A stretch of 64,000 bases of DNA from Anaerolineaceae bacterium (GTDB lineage Bacteria > Chloroflexota > Anaerolineae > Aggregatilineales > Phototrophicaceae). Both the position numbers and the translations under genes were made by a program. The DNA lies in assembly GCA_020634115.1 (NCBI GenBank), contig JACKCH010000014.1:186001-250000 (forward strand), given 5' to 3'. Below the pieces are notes generated by a model. The model worked only from the letters and a program-made list of their open reading frames with translations, ran no database searches and had not been told where the DNA came from. This document shows, piece by piece, positions 19,268-27,711 of this stretch (positions are counted from its first letter, which is position 1; every line of letters begins with the position of its first letter).

Positions 19268-19297
19268 TTGCAGCAGATCAAAAGGCCGGACTATAAT
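19268..19297 (+). promoter_or_regulatory. Predicted sigma-70 promoter of the Clp N-domain gene
   Basis: TTGCAG (19268-19273), an 18-base spacer and a perfect TATAAT (19292-19297). The GTG start at 19336 leaves a leader of about 30 bases. Confidence 0.55.
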
Positions 19298-19335
19298 ACA
19301 TGGTGAACCGTCCAATGCTGTGATGGGTCGTTTGT

Positions 19336-20220
19336 GTGAACCGTTTGATCCCCAGTTATAACCGTTACAGTCACCATGCACGCCGGGCGCTGACTCATGC
19401 GCACCAACTGGCACTGCAATTGCACCACCCGTTCATTGATACCGGGCATCTGCTGGTTGGGGTGGTCATGACCAAAGGCAGTGTCGGTCATTCCGTTTTG
19501 AGTGAACTGGATCTTGAGATTCCAGCTGCCGAGTCACACCTGAAGACCCTGGCGCCCGTTCAAGAAAACATCTCGGAATATATCACGAACGCGGACGAAC
19601 TCAACACGGCGCTGGCGCTGGCCGCCGACGAGTCGGCCTGGCTGGGGCATCATTATGTCGGCACAGAACACCTCTTGCTGGGCATGACACGCACCAACGT
19701 CGGCAACGCCGCCATGCTCTTACGGCTGCTCAATATCTCGCCGGAAGCTGTGCGCCGTCATGTGCGCCGGGCGTTAAGCGGCGGGGCGAAAGAGTTCGAC
19801 CTGCAAAGCGCCAAACGCGACGCCCGCCTGAGCGAACTCTCACGCCGGGTGATTAACGGGGCGGAAATACTGGCCGTCGAGCGCGATCACCAGGTGGTCG
19901 GCATCGGTCATCTGCTGCTGGTCATGCTGCAAGAGACCCGCAGCCCGACTTGCGCGCTATTACGGACAACTGGGCTGGATGAAGCTCAGGTGCAACGCCT
20001 CCTGGATCACGATGACCCGGTTGCGCTGGTGAGTGTCGAGGTGATTCTGGGTAAGGCACTTGACCAAGCAGAACGGCTGGACAGCCACTACACCGGGACG
20101 GAACACCTGCTGCTCACGTTGGCACAGGACGGCATGGGAATCGCCCTGCTGCACCAAGCCGGGATTAATCCGGAAAAGCTGCGCAATCAAGTTCTTGACC
20201 AGTTAAAAAGCAGCAGTTGA
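19336..20220 (+). CDS. Stand-alone Clp N-domain protein (two Clp_N modules, no ATPase)
   Basis: A 294-residue protein built from two Clp_N modules, each with two helical repeats: residues 1-140 (YSHHARRALTHAHQLAL, TGHLLVGVV, then VGTEHLLLGMTR) and 165-290 (LSELSRRVINGAEILAV, GIGHLLLVML, then TGTEHLLLTLAQ). In ClpC and ClpA this domain binds substrates and adaptors. Here no AAA+ module follows, as in stand-alone ClpS-like or ClpC-N proteins seen in actinobacteria and Chloroflexota. It could modulate ClpC or act as a chaperone adaptor (inference). The start is a GTG; a GATGGG lies just upstream. Confidence 0.8.
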   Translation: MNRLIPSYNRYSHHARRALTHAHQLALQLHHPFIDTGHLLVGVVMTKGSVGHSVLSELDLEIPAAESHLKTLAPVQENISEYITNADELNTALALAADESAWLGHHYVGTEHLLLGMTRTNVGNAAMLLRLLNISPEAVRRHVRRALSGGAKEFDLQSAKRDARLSELSRRVINGAEILAVERDHQVVGIGHLLLVMLQETRSPTCALLRTTGLDEAQVQRLLDHDDPVALVSVEVILGKALDQAERLDSHYTGTEHLLLTLAQDGMGIALLHQAGINPEKLRNQVLDQLKSSS

Positions 20221-20258
20221 TGAAGCTAAGCAGCGGCAGACCGTCATCATTCCGTATG

Positions 20259-20287
20259 TTGACGTGTTGACCGCTTCTCGCTACACT
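20259..20287 (+). promoter_or_regulatory. Predicted sigma-70 promoter of the FHA gene
   Basis: TTGACG (20259-20264), a 17-base spacer and TACACT (20282-20287), upstream of the start at 20344. A second TATAAT at 20299-20304 has no good -35 box. Confidence 0.5.
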
Positions 20288-20343
20288 CTAGCGGTTGTTA
20301 TAATTATGCGATTTTGCCATCATTTTTAGGAGGGACGCCTATT

Positions 20344-21048
20344 ATGCAGGGTAACGACAGGTTTCGGCTGGTCGTCCGGCGGGGTCCGCAACCCAATCAG
20401 ACCTACGACTTAAATAAAGACATCATCAGTATTGGCCGCGACATCACTAATGATATTGTGATTAACGACCCGGAAGTCAGTCGCCACCACCTGCGTTTCA
20501 CGCGCGGAGCCGGTGGGTTTACGCTGGAAGACCTAGGTTCAACCAATGGCACATTTGTCAATGGACAGCGTCTGACCGGGGCGAAACCGCTGGCAAATGG
20601 GGATATGATTGGCCTTGGAGAAACCGTTACACTTGGCTACGAAATGGTACGGTCACAAGGCACCAGCACGCCCGCGCCGAGCAGTATGGAACCACCCACC
20701 GCCGCTCACCCGGTACCACAGCAACCCGCCCAGCAGCAGTATCCCGCTTACAGCCAGCCGCGTGAGGACATGCCAGCAGCCGTCCCGTCGCCCTTTGAAT
20801 ACGCACCTTCCCCACCGCAATCACAGGCCGATATGGGTTACGATTATGATCCCTATGCCGTGCGCGAAGAAGAGCCGCGTAACACCATGCGTTGGGTGGC
20901 GATTGGTTGCGCAGGCATCACGACGCTGTGCTGTCTTTGCACCATTGGGAGCGCATTAATTATCGACGGTATGTGCCTGTACAACAGCATTCCGCTGTTG
21001 CCGGACATCCTGCGGGCGTTGGGGCAGAATATCACCTGTGGCGGCTAA
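20344..21048 (+). CDS. FHA-domain membrane protein
   Basis: About 234 residues. The forkhead-associated domain (residues 8-95) shows the phosphothreonine-binding signature: ISIGRD, VSRHHLRF and LGSTNGTFVNG. A Pro/Gln-rich linker (100-170) leads to a C-terminal hydrophobic segment rich in Cys (GCAGITTLCCLCTIGSALII). The FHA domain would face the cytoplasm and read Ser/Thr kinase signals. The frame extends to 20314, but AGGAGGG sits about 8 bases before the ATG at 20344, so that start is clear. Confidence 0.85.
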   Translation: MQGNDRFRLVVRRGPQPNQTYDLNKDIISIGRDITNDIVINDPEVSRHHLRFTRGAGGFTLEDLGSTNGTFVNGQRLTGAKPLANGDMIGLGETVTLGYEMVRSQGTSTPAPSSMEPPTAAHPVPQQPAQQQYPAYSQPREDMPAAVPSPFEYAPSPPQSQADMGYDYDPYAVREEEPRNTMRWVAIGCAGITTLCCLCTIGSALIIDGMCLYNSIPLLPDILRALGQNITCGG

Positions 21049-21121
21049 CCCACACACATACCAACCAGGAACAAGCCGCCTGTGGCCGGTGGATCGCCCT
21101 GGAGCGATAAATGATGGCGCA

Positions 21122-21150
21122 TTGACGCCTCTTAGGGCATTGGCTACAAT
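21122..21150 (+). promoter_or_regulatory. Predicted sigma-70 promoter of miaB
   Basis: TTGACG (21122-21127), a 17-base spacer and TACAAT (21145-21150), about 30 bases before the miaB ATG. Confidence 0.6.
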
Positions 21151-21180
21151 GAACCCATTCTGAATTAGACTGGTAGGCTT

Positions 21181-22557
21181 ATGAAATATCACATCTGGAC
21201 ACTCGGATGCCAGATGAATGTCAGCGACTCACAGCGGTTGGCATCCGAACTGGAACGCATGGGACACCATGCCGCGCTGCATCCTGACGAAGCGGACATT
21301 TTTGTGGTGAATACCTGCGTGGTGCGGCAGTCGGCAGAAGACAAGGCCTATGGCCGCTTGCTTGAACTCCAGGCGCTGAAACAGCAGCAGCCGGACAAAG
21401 TCATCGGCGTGATGGGCTGTCTGGTGGGCGTGCGCGACCCACTGGCGCTCCGCCAGCGACTCCCATATGTCGATGTGTTTATGCCGCCCAGCGAACCCAC
21501 CCCGATGGTAGACTTTCTGCTTGACCGCAGCGCCGAGGCGGATGCCCGACAAAGAGAAGCCGTCACCCGCAAACAGCGCGACCTGATCCAGGATGGAACG
21601 CTCATCCTGCCGGAACAGGAACTCGGAACGCTCATCACCGCGCATGTACCGGTGGTTTACGGCTGTTCCCACGCTTGTTCGTTCTGCATTATCCCCTTCC
21701 GCCGGGGGATTGAGCGCAGCCGCAGCGTGGGCGAAATCGTGACTCATGTCCGCAGCCTGGCGCTGCAAGGCGTGAAAGAAATCACCCTGCTCGGCCAGAT
21801 TGTTGACCGCTATGGCAAGGACATCCCCGATGGGCCCGACCTGGCTGATCTGCTCCGCACCATCCATGATATTGCCGAAGAAAACGATCTGGAACGCATT
21901 CGCTTCCTGACCAGCCATCCCAACTGGATGACCGATAAACTATTGGATACGGTTGCCGAACTTCCCCGCGTCATGCCGCATATTGAAGTTCCGGTACAGG
22001 CGGGTGACGATGAAGTGCTGCGGCGGATGAAACGCGGCTACACCACCGATGATTACCGGCGGCTGATCGAAAATATCCGTAACCGCATCTCGGATGTAGC
22101 GATTCACACCGATATTATCGTCGGCTTCCCCGGCGAAACTGACGCGCAGTTCCAAGGGACATATGATTTGCTGGCGGAACTCAAGCTGGACAAGGCACAC
22201 CTGGCCCGTTACAGCCCACGTCCGAATACCCTAAGTGACCGCACGATGCCGGACGATGTGCCGGACGAAGAAAAGAAACGCCGTCACCAGGCCTTAGAAG
22301 ACTTGCAGGCGGAAGTCGTGGCCGGGATTAACCAGCGTTTCCTGGGGCAAACTGTCTCCGTGCTGGTTGAGGATTTCCACAAGGGCAAATGGCGCGGGCG
22401 CACGCCACAGAACAAGCTGGTCTTTTTCCAGAGTCCCGGCGACTGGCAGGGCAAAATCGTGGATGTTGAGATCACCTGGACTGGCCCCTGGAGTATGCAG
22501 GGACGGATGGCCGTCAAACAGACCGCTTACAATCCGCTGATTGTCCTGAACGGATAA
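21181..22557 (+). CDS. miaB: tRNA-2-methylthio-N6-dimethylallyladenosine synthase
   Basis: Radical-SAM methylthiotransferase that converts i6A37 of tRNA to ms2i6A37. The N-terminal UPF0004 domain binds an auxiliary [4Fe-4S] cluster through Cys10 (TLGCQMNVSDS), Cys46 (NTCVVRQSAE) and Cys80 (GVMGCLVG). The radical-SAM motif CxxxCxxC is Cys162, Cys166 and Cys169 (YGCSHACSFCIIPFRRG). A TRAM domain fills the last 60 residues (VSVLVEDFHKGKWRGRTPQN). The length of 458 and the TLGCQMN motif favour MiaB over MtaB or RimO. It has its own promoter and stands alone on the strand. Confidence 0.93.
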   Translation: MKYHIWTLGCQMNVSDSQRLASELERMGHHAALHPDEADIFVVNTCVVRQSAEDKAYGRLLELQALKQQQPDKVIGVMGCLVGVRDPLALRQRLPYVDVFMPPSEPTPMVDFLLDRSAEADARQREAVTRKQRDLIQDGTLILPEQELGTLITAHVPVVYGCSHACSFCIIPFRRGIERSRSVGEIVTHVRSLALQGVKEITLLGQIVDRYGKDIPDGPDLADLLRTIHDIAEENDLERIRFLTSHPNWMTDKLLDTVAELPRVMPHIEVPVQAGDDEVLRRMKRGYTTDDYRRLIENIRNRISDVAIHTDIIVGFPGETDAQFQGTYDLLAELKLDKAHLARYSPRPNTLSDRTMPDDVPDEEKKRRHQALEDLQAEVVAGINQRFLGQTVSVLVEDFHKGKWRGRTPQNKLVFFQSPGDWQGKIVDVEITWTGPWSMQGRMAVKQTAYNPLIVLNG

Positions 22558-22698
22558 CACCGCTCCCGGCATAAAAGACTAACGGTCAACGGGCGAACAT
22601 GCTAAAATATCAGAATGCATTTCAGTATACGGTGTCTGATAAAACACAACACACGATACTGGTGGTTGTTTTCACTCACTCATTGGAGGTTCAGGTAA

Positions 22699-23331
22699 AT
22701 GCCACCTGAGAAAAGCGGATATTACTACCCGAACAAATTCGCCCGCATCTTCCTGGACGCGATGGAAGAGGTCATGGGCAAGAACGGCCTCAACGCCGTC
22801 CTCAATCTCGCCGGTTTGCCCAACCTGATCGGCAACTACCCCCCCGATAACCTCGAAAAAGTCTTTGACTTCGCCGACTTCACCGCTCTGTGCGTCGCCC
22901 TGGAAGAAATGTACGGCCCGCGCGGTGGCCGTGGTCTGGCGCTGCGCGTCGGACGCACCCTCTTCGCGGACGCCCTGCGTGGCTTCGGTGCGCTGGCCGG
23001 GGTCGGCGACCTGGCGTTCAAGGTGCTGCCGCTCAACGCCAAGCTCAAGGTGGGTGTCCCGGCCATGGCGAACATCTTCTCGCAGTTCTCCGACCAGGTG
23101 TCGAACGTCTATGAAGAAGGCGATGACCGCATCATCTACACCCTGGAGCGCTGCCCGATGTGCTGGGGTCGCAAGACCGATAAGGCGGTATGCTTTGTCG
23201 GGCAAGGGCTGTTGCAGGAAGGCTTGCGCTGGGTCAGTGGTGGCCGTGAGTTCAAGGTTGACCTTTCCACCTGCATCGGCAAAGGCGACGACATTGGTCG
23301 CTACATCATCTACAAAGAGCCGATTGACTAG
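22699..23331 (+). CDS. V4R (4-vinyl reductase) domain protein
   Basis: A 210-residue protein with a C-terminal V4R fold: Cys-containing ERCPMCWGRKTDKAVCFVGQ, the helix GLLQEGLRWVSGGREF and the end DLSTCIGKGDDIGRYIIYK. V4R domains bind small molecules or metals and occur in BchJ, XylR-type regulators and TRAPP-related proteins. The N-terminal half is helical (ARIFLDAMEEVMGKNGLNAV). There is no DNA-binding domain, so it is not a regulator of the XylR type. GGAGG lies 10-11 bases before the ATG. Its role is unknown; a link to the chelatase gene 5 kb upstream would be speculation. Confidence 0.75.
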   Translation: MPPEKSGYYYPNKFARIFLDAMEEVMGKNGLNAVLNLAGLPNLIGNYPPDNLEKVFDFADFTALCVALEEMYGPRGGRGLALRVGRTLFADALRGFGALAGVGDLAFKVLPLNAKLKVGVPAMANIFSQFSDQVSNVYEEGDDRIIYTLERCPMCWGRKTDKAVCFVGQGLLQEGLRWVSGGREFKVDLSTCIGKGDDIGRYIIYKEPID

Positions 23332-23449
23332 CGAATTGATTACCAATAATCCCAGAAATTGTTAGCCAGCAGCGGTGTTCGAGTAGCTTCTGTTGGCTTA
23401 TCTACTGTTGAACGCTCCCCAAATTTACTGAAAACCACGTGTGACCGCT

Positions 23450-23479
23450 AAGATATTGTGATATAAATCACAATATCTT
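23450..23479 (+). promoter_or_regulatory. Perfect CRP/FNR-type operator upstream of the DASS transporter
   Basis: A perfect 13-base inverted repeat, AAGATATTGTGAT (23450-23462) and its complement (23467-23479), around ATAA. The core is TGTGA-N6-TCACA, the consensus of CRP-family dimers. Its centre is about 64 bases upstream of the transcription start expected from the -10 box at 23517, close to the class I activator position. There is no T-run, so a terminator is unlikely. Confidence 0.7.
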
Positions 23480-23493
23480 GATTTCTATTGTTA

Positions 23494-23522
23494 TTGAACC
23501 CAGTTTTAACTTTCTATATGCT
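23494..23522 (+). promoter_or_regulatory. Predicted sigma-70 promoter of the DASS transporter
   Basis: TTGAAC (23494-23499), a 17-base spacer and TATGCT (23517-23522). It lies between the CRP-type palindrome and the start at 23591. Confidence 0.5.
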
Positions 23523-23590
23523 ACAAATGACACGCGTGATTTCGTCTTGCGTGTTTGCCGACCCTGAAAACTTCTAAGATGGAGGTTCTA

Positions 23591-25054
23591 ATGTCCACAG
23601 CGTCGGGGGCTCCCCCTCCACAAACACAACCATCAGCCGGATTCCGCTGGAATGGGGCGAAATTGATCCCCCTATTGAGCACTTTTATTATCGGGCTTGT
23701 CCTCTGGATCATTCCACCACCTGAGGGGGTGGAAATTGCAGCATGGCATCTTTTTGCAATCTTCGTAGCAACAATTTTCGGCTTAATTTTCAAGCCCCTA
23801 CCTATGGGAGCGGTAGCTATCATCGGTACCACGATGACCGCTTTAACAGGCGTACTCCCGCTCTCGGACGCGCTCAGTGGGTTCTCTAACAGTACAATTT
23901 GGTTAATCGTTCTGGCGTTCTTCATCGCTCGCGGCTTCATCAAGACGGGTCTGGGTGCAAGAATTGCTTACTTGTTCGTCCGCTTGCTTGGCAAACGCAC
24001 CTTAGGGCTGAGTTATGGGCTAATCCTGACTGACCTGGTGTTGGCCCCCGCGATTCCAAGCAACACAGCACGAGCAGGTGGGGTGGTTTATCCGATCCTT
24101 CAAGCGGTTTCAAAGGTTTATGGAAGTGATCCTCAGCAAGGCACATCGCGCAAAGTCGGTGCGTTTCTGACAAAGACAGCCTTCCAGGGAACAGTTATCA
24201 CCAGTGCCATGTTTCTGACAGCGATGGCCGCTAACCCGTTAGCCGCTAAACTGGCAGGGGACATGGGTGTCGAAATCACCTGGGGTGGCTGGGCGTTGGC
24301 TGCACTGGTTCCCGGTGCGCTAAGCCTGATTATCATTCCTTGGCTAATCTATAAGATTTACCCGCCGGAGATCAAAGAAACACCCGACGCAGCGAATATG
24401 GCACGCGGCAAGTTAGCCGAAATGGGTTCTGTCACGCAAAGTGAGTGGATTATGCTGGGGGCATTTATCCTGCTGCTGGTAATGTGGATTTTCGGCTCAA
24501 ACATTGGAATCAGTGCTACAGTTGCGGCAATGGTTGGCCTGGGTCTGTTGCTCATCACAGGTGTACTGACGTGGAATGACGTCCGCAAAGAAGAAGGTGC
24601 ATGGGATACGTTGGTATGGTTCGCCGCGCTCGTCATGATGGCTTCATCCCTCAACAAACTGGGCTTCATTCCCTGGTTCAGCGAAAAAGTAGGCGGCATG
24701 GTGGGCGACACAGCCTGGCTGCCAGCGCTGATTATCCTGAGCTTGGTTTACTTTTACAGCCATTACCTCTTTGCAAGCAACACAGCGCATGTCAGTGCCA
24801 TGTATGCCGCTTTCCTGGGTGTCGCCCTGGCAATCGGTGCGCCCCCACTGCTGGCGGCATTAGTTCTGGCATTCTTCAGCAACCTGTTCTCCAGCATGAC
24901 CCACTACGGCACGGGACCAGCCCCGGTACTTTTTGGGGCGGGCTACGTTGAGCTTGCCGATTGGTGGAAAATCGGACTGCTCGTCAGTGTTATCAACATC
25001 GTGATCTGGTTGGGTGCTGGCGGTCTGTGGTGGAAGGTCATCGGCCTGTGGTAA
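23591..25054 (+). CDS. DASS/SLC13-family anion:Na+ symporter
   Basis: A 487-residue carrier with about 12-14 membrane segments, similar to plastid 2-oxoglutarate/malate translocators and CitT/TtdT. Family motifs include SNSTIWLIVLAFFIARGF, VLAPAIPSNTARAGGVVYPI (the SNT substrate-site motif) and a second SNT-like site in YLFASNTAHVSAMYAAF. It should move di- or tricarboxylates across the cytoplasmic membrane. An ATG at 23555 is in frame, but GGAGG lies 5-6 bases before the ATG at 23591. A CRP-type site upstream suggests catabolite or redox control, and a terminator follows. Codon use is a little more AT-rich than in its neighbours. Confidence 0.88.
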   Translation: MSTASGAPPPQTQPSAGFRWNGAKLIPLLSTFIIGLVLWIIPPPEGVEIAAWHLFAIFVATIFGLIFKPLPMGAVAIIGTTMTALTGVLPLSDALSGFSNSTIWLIVLAFFIARGFIKTGLGARIAYLFVRLLGKRTLGLSYGLILTDLVLAPAIPSNTARAGGVVYPILQAVSKVYGSDPQQGTSRKVGAFLTKTAFQGTVITSAMFLTAMAANPLAAKLAGDMGVEITWGGWALAALVPGALSLIIIPWLIYKIYPPEIKETPDAANMARGKLAEMGSVTQSEWIMLGAFILLLVMWIFGSNIGISATVAAMVGLGLLLITGVLTWNDVRKEEGAWDTLVWFAALVMMASSLNKLGFIPWFSEKVGGMVGDTAWLPALIILSLVYFYSHYLFASNTAHVSAMYAAFLGVALAIGAPPLLAALVLAFFSNLFSSMTHYGTGPAPVLFGAGYVELADWWKIGLLVSVINIVIWLGAGGLWWKVIGLW

Positions 25055-25091
25055 CACACTCAGCACCCTAATTGCATATTGGCTGCATACT

Positions 25092-25126
25092 GCCGGTCGT
25101 TCATTCAGGATGACCGGCGAGTTTTT
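25092..25126 (+). terminator. Intrinsic terminator of the DASS gene
   Basis: GCCGGTC (25092-25098) pairs with GACCGGC (25112-25118), followed by GAG and five T's (25122-25126). Confidence 0.65.
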
Positions 25127-25293
25127 GGAAGCACCGTCAACAAACCGGGATAATCACTGGGCAGCGCAAACGCCGGGAGAGAGTCGGGTTGGCGTCCGTT
25201 GCCGGGTCTGGCAGGGAATGTTAGAATGCTTATATTGACTTATCGTGCGCCAAGTCTGACATTTCAAGGGGTCATCTAACTGAGGGGGTTCTC

Positions 25294-26460
25294 ATGCGCT
25301 ATCGTTTATCCATCCTGATGGTTATCGTCTTGCTGGCAGTGAGTGCCTGCAACCTGTCGTCGCAACCGCCTAGCGAAGAACCTGTGGACAATGTCCCGCC
25401 CGCAGATACCAGCGGGAAGCCAGTTGTCACCATTGTCACCCCGCAGGATGGCGGTGAAACCGTCGTCGGCCAGCAGATGTTCGTCACTGCCGACGCAACC
25501 GATACAGTAGGTGTAACGCGGGTACAACTCCTGGCGAATAATCAGATTGTGAAAACCGTATCATCGGAATCCGCGTCCGGGCAGCGGGAAATGAACGTGC
25601 TGCTGGACTATACGCCCCGTGTCGAAGGGACGGTCACACTCCAGGTCATCGCTTTCCGGGGTGCGCTGCAAAGTGACCCGGCGCAGATCACCATTTCCGT
25701 GCGCCAGGAAACGCAGGTAACACAACCGGTTGACCAGCCAACCGGCGTCCCGGTCATTGACCCCAACGACCCCACCTGCCGGGCACTCACGAATACCGGG
25801 TTGAACTTCCGCGCCGGGCCGGGCACCAATTACGCCATTATCACCGTGCTGCCCGCCGGAACGGTTGTGCCGATTGTGGGACGATTGGGCGATAATTCCT
25901 GGTGGCAGGTTCAGCAGGGAATCAATATCGGCTGGGTGAGCGCCTCGTTCACCACACAGTATGGGATTTGTGGCGCCGTGCCGGTTGTCCAGCCGCCCGC
26001 CTCTCCCACTTCAAACGTGCCAACCAGCACCTTGACCGCCACGCCAACTCTGACACGGACAGCCACCCCGATCCCCAGTTTCACGCCCACACCGGGCAAA
26101 CCCGACCTGCTAGTCAGTGGGATCAACGGGCCAACCGAACTGACGCTGCCGGGCGTGGTATCCCCAGACGAGCCAGGCGCGACAGGTGAGTACACCGTCA
26201 CGATCACAAACACCGGCTCCGGCTCCAGCGGACAGTTTATTGTTGCCGTAACGGTTGTCTCAGGCGATCAATCCGCCGAAATCGGCGTCTCCAACCTCGA
26301 CCCCGGCCAGAGTATCTCCCTCACAGCGGAACTCACTTTTACGGACGCCGGAACATATATTATCCAGGCTGAGGCCGACAGCACGCATGTCGTGGATGAG
26401 ATGAGTGAGGTCAATAACGTCGGTATCCTGCCGAACGTGGTTGTTCAGGCCGCGCCATAG
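25294..26460 (+). CDS. Secreted lipoprotein with Ig-like, SH3b and CARDB domains
   Basis: A 388-residue exported lipoprotein. A lipobox (LLAVSAC, Cys19) ends the signal peptide. It is followed by a Big-type Ig-like domain (VTIVTPQDGGETVVG, about 45-130), an SH3b domain (LNFRAGPGTNYAIITVLPAG to WWQVQQGINIGWVS, about 160-225), a Thr/Pro linker and a CARDB-like domain (YTVTITNTGSGSSGQF, about 270-385). Proteins of this build sit on the outside of the cell and probably bind cell-wall or glycan ligands. GGGGG lies upstream of the ATG. A terminator follows. Confidence 0.85.
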   Translation: MRYRLSILMVIVLLAVSACNLSSQPPSEEPVDNVPPADTSGKPVVTIVTPQDGGETVVGQQMFVTADATDTVGVTRVQLLANNQIVKTVSSESASGQREMNVLLDYTPRVEGTVTLQVIAFRGALQSDPAQITISVRQETQVTQPVDQPTGVPVIDPNDPTCRALTNTGLNFRAGPGTNYAIITVLPAGTVVPIVGRLGDNSWWQVQQGINIGWVSASFTTQYGICGAVPVVQPPASPTSNVPTSTLTATPTLTRTATPIPSFTPTPGKPDLLVSGINGPTELTLPGVVSPDEPGATGEYTVTITNTGSGSSGQFIVAVTVVSGDQSAEIGVSNLDPGQSISLTAELTFTDAGTYIIQAEADSTHVVDEMSEVNNVGILPNVVVQAAP

Positions 26461-26477
26461 ACAATCAGCATTCACAG

Positions 26478-26508
26478 GGGCAGTCCGGTTTCGATTTTCG
26501 GACTGCCC
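26478..26508 (+). terminator. Hairpin terminator after the lipoprotein gene
   Basis: GGGCAGTCCG (26478-26487) pairs with CGGACTGCCC (26499-26508), a 10-base stem. The sequence after it is only weakly T-rich (TGATTTCG), so termination may be partial. Confidence 0.55.
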
Positions 26509-26538
26509 TGATTTCGATGGTTCAGCATGAGGCAAGTG

Positions 26539-27630
26539 ATGTCAAAACGACCTGTACTCCGCCTACTGGTACTGTTGCTTTCCGCTCTACTTTCTGGCAT
26601 CAGTCAACAAATCACAGCCCAATCCGAACTCACCACGCAATATGGTTTCTTCCCGTCCCCGCCCATCCCCACACTCGAAGCGATTCTTCAACACTTCGCA
26701 GATATGGGTGAACACGCCGATTTTGTTCTGTCGCAGCCGAATATCCCCTGGGAAGACTTCCTTCAGGGAGTGGATGTTGATTCGCAGCTTCGCCAGGATA
26801 TGCGGAATCTGGAAACCCTGTCACAAATGAACCACCTGGGGGTAGTTTATGTGGTTGACCCGCTGAATGGGTTAAACCGCCGTGAGTTCAGCGGGTTACC
26901 CGCAGACTGGGAAGCGAGTTTCGCAAACCCGGACGTGCGGACGGCGTTCAGCAATTTCGCGGTGTGGATTGCACGGGAGTTCCAACCGGAATATTTGGGA
27001 CTGGCGTCCGAAATCAACAGTTATATGGATGCTCACCCGGATGATGCGGCGAATTATCTGAGCCTGTATACCGAAGTCTATGCCGCTGTCAAAGCGGAAT
27101 CGCCGGAAACACAGGTTTTCGTCACGTTCCAATGGGAAGACCTGAACAACCTGTGGCAGTTCGCAGCGGAAGGTCGGGACGCCTACGATACCAACTGGAA
27201 TCAGGTTGAAATGTTCGAGCCGAACCTGGATGTATGGGCGATTTCAACTTATCCCTATGTGCCATTTCCATCCGGGACACCAATACCGGACGATTTTTAT
27301 TCAATCCTGCTGGAAAAGACCGATAAGCCGCTGGCGGTATCTGAAGGGGGCTACACGGCAAGACCAGTAGGCTCGGTGATCGGCACACCGGAAGACCAGG
27401 CCGCGTTTTTGAACGCAGTGCATGACCAGATCGGGTCACGGTTGGGCTTCTGGGCGTACACGCTGCTCAACGACATTGACATGGAGTCCTACACCGAGTC
27501 CATGCAGGCTCAGGGAGTGAGTGCCACCGACATCAACACCCTGGGCGTCTTCCAGAGTATCGGACTGCGGGAAGTGGACGGCACGCCCCGCCCCGCGCTG
27601 ACTGTATGGGATAGCTTCAGGCAGCCGTAG
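26539..27630 (+). CDS. Secreted glycoside-hydrolase-like TIM-barrel protein
   Basis: About 363 residues with a signal peptide (LRLLVLLLSALLSGISQQITAQ). The pattern fits clan GH-A hydrolases: an acid/base candidate Glu in EYLGLASEINSYMDA after a beta strand and a nucleophile candidate Glu in KPLAVSEGGYTARP near the end of the barrel, with a late WAYTLLND strand. Endo-galactanase-type (GH53) or GH5-like enzymes are the closest by eye, but I cannot assign a family. An ATG at 26527 is in frame; GAGG before the ATG at 26539 favours the later start. Substrate unknown. Confidence 0.65.
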   Translation: MSKRPVLRLLVLLLSALLSGISQQITAQSELTTQYGFFPSPPIPTLEAILQHFADMGEHADFVLSQPNIPWEDFLQGVDVDSQLRQDMRNLETLSQMNHLGVVYVVDPLNGLNRREFSGLPADWEASFANPDVRTAFSNFAVWIAREFQPEYLGLASEINSYMDAHPDDAANYLSLYTEVYAAVKAESPETQVFVTFQWEDLNNLWQFAAEGRDAYDTNWNQVEMFEPNLDVWAISTYPYVPFPSGTPIPDDFYSILLEKTDKPLAVSEGGYTARPVGSVIGTPEDQAAFLNAVHDQIGSRLGFWAYTLLNDIDMESYTESMQAQGVSATDINTLGVFQSIGLREVDGTPRPALTVWDSFRQP

Positions 27631-27711
27631 GCGGTTTCCGCTTACCAGACTATCATCTCATTCAACCAGGATAGATTGCCTGAAAACAGACATCACTATA
27701 CAATGGGTCAT

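Noticed and set aside
23450..23479. The perfect palindrome as a terminator
   Set aside because: No T-run follows it and the core is an exact CRP-type site in front of a promoter.
23591..25054. Horizontal transfer of the DASS transporter
   Set aside because: It is slightly AT-richer than its neighbours, but without mobile genes, tRNA or flanking repeats the case is too weak.
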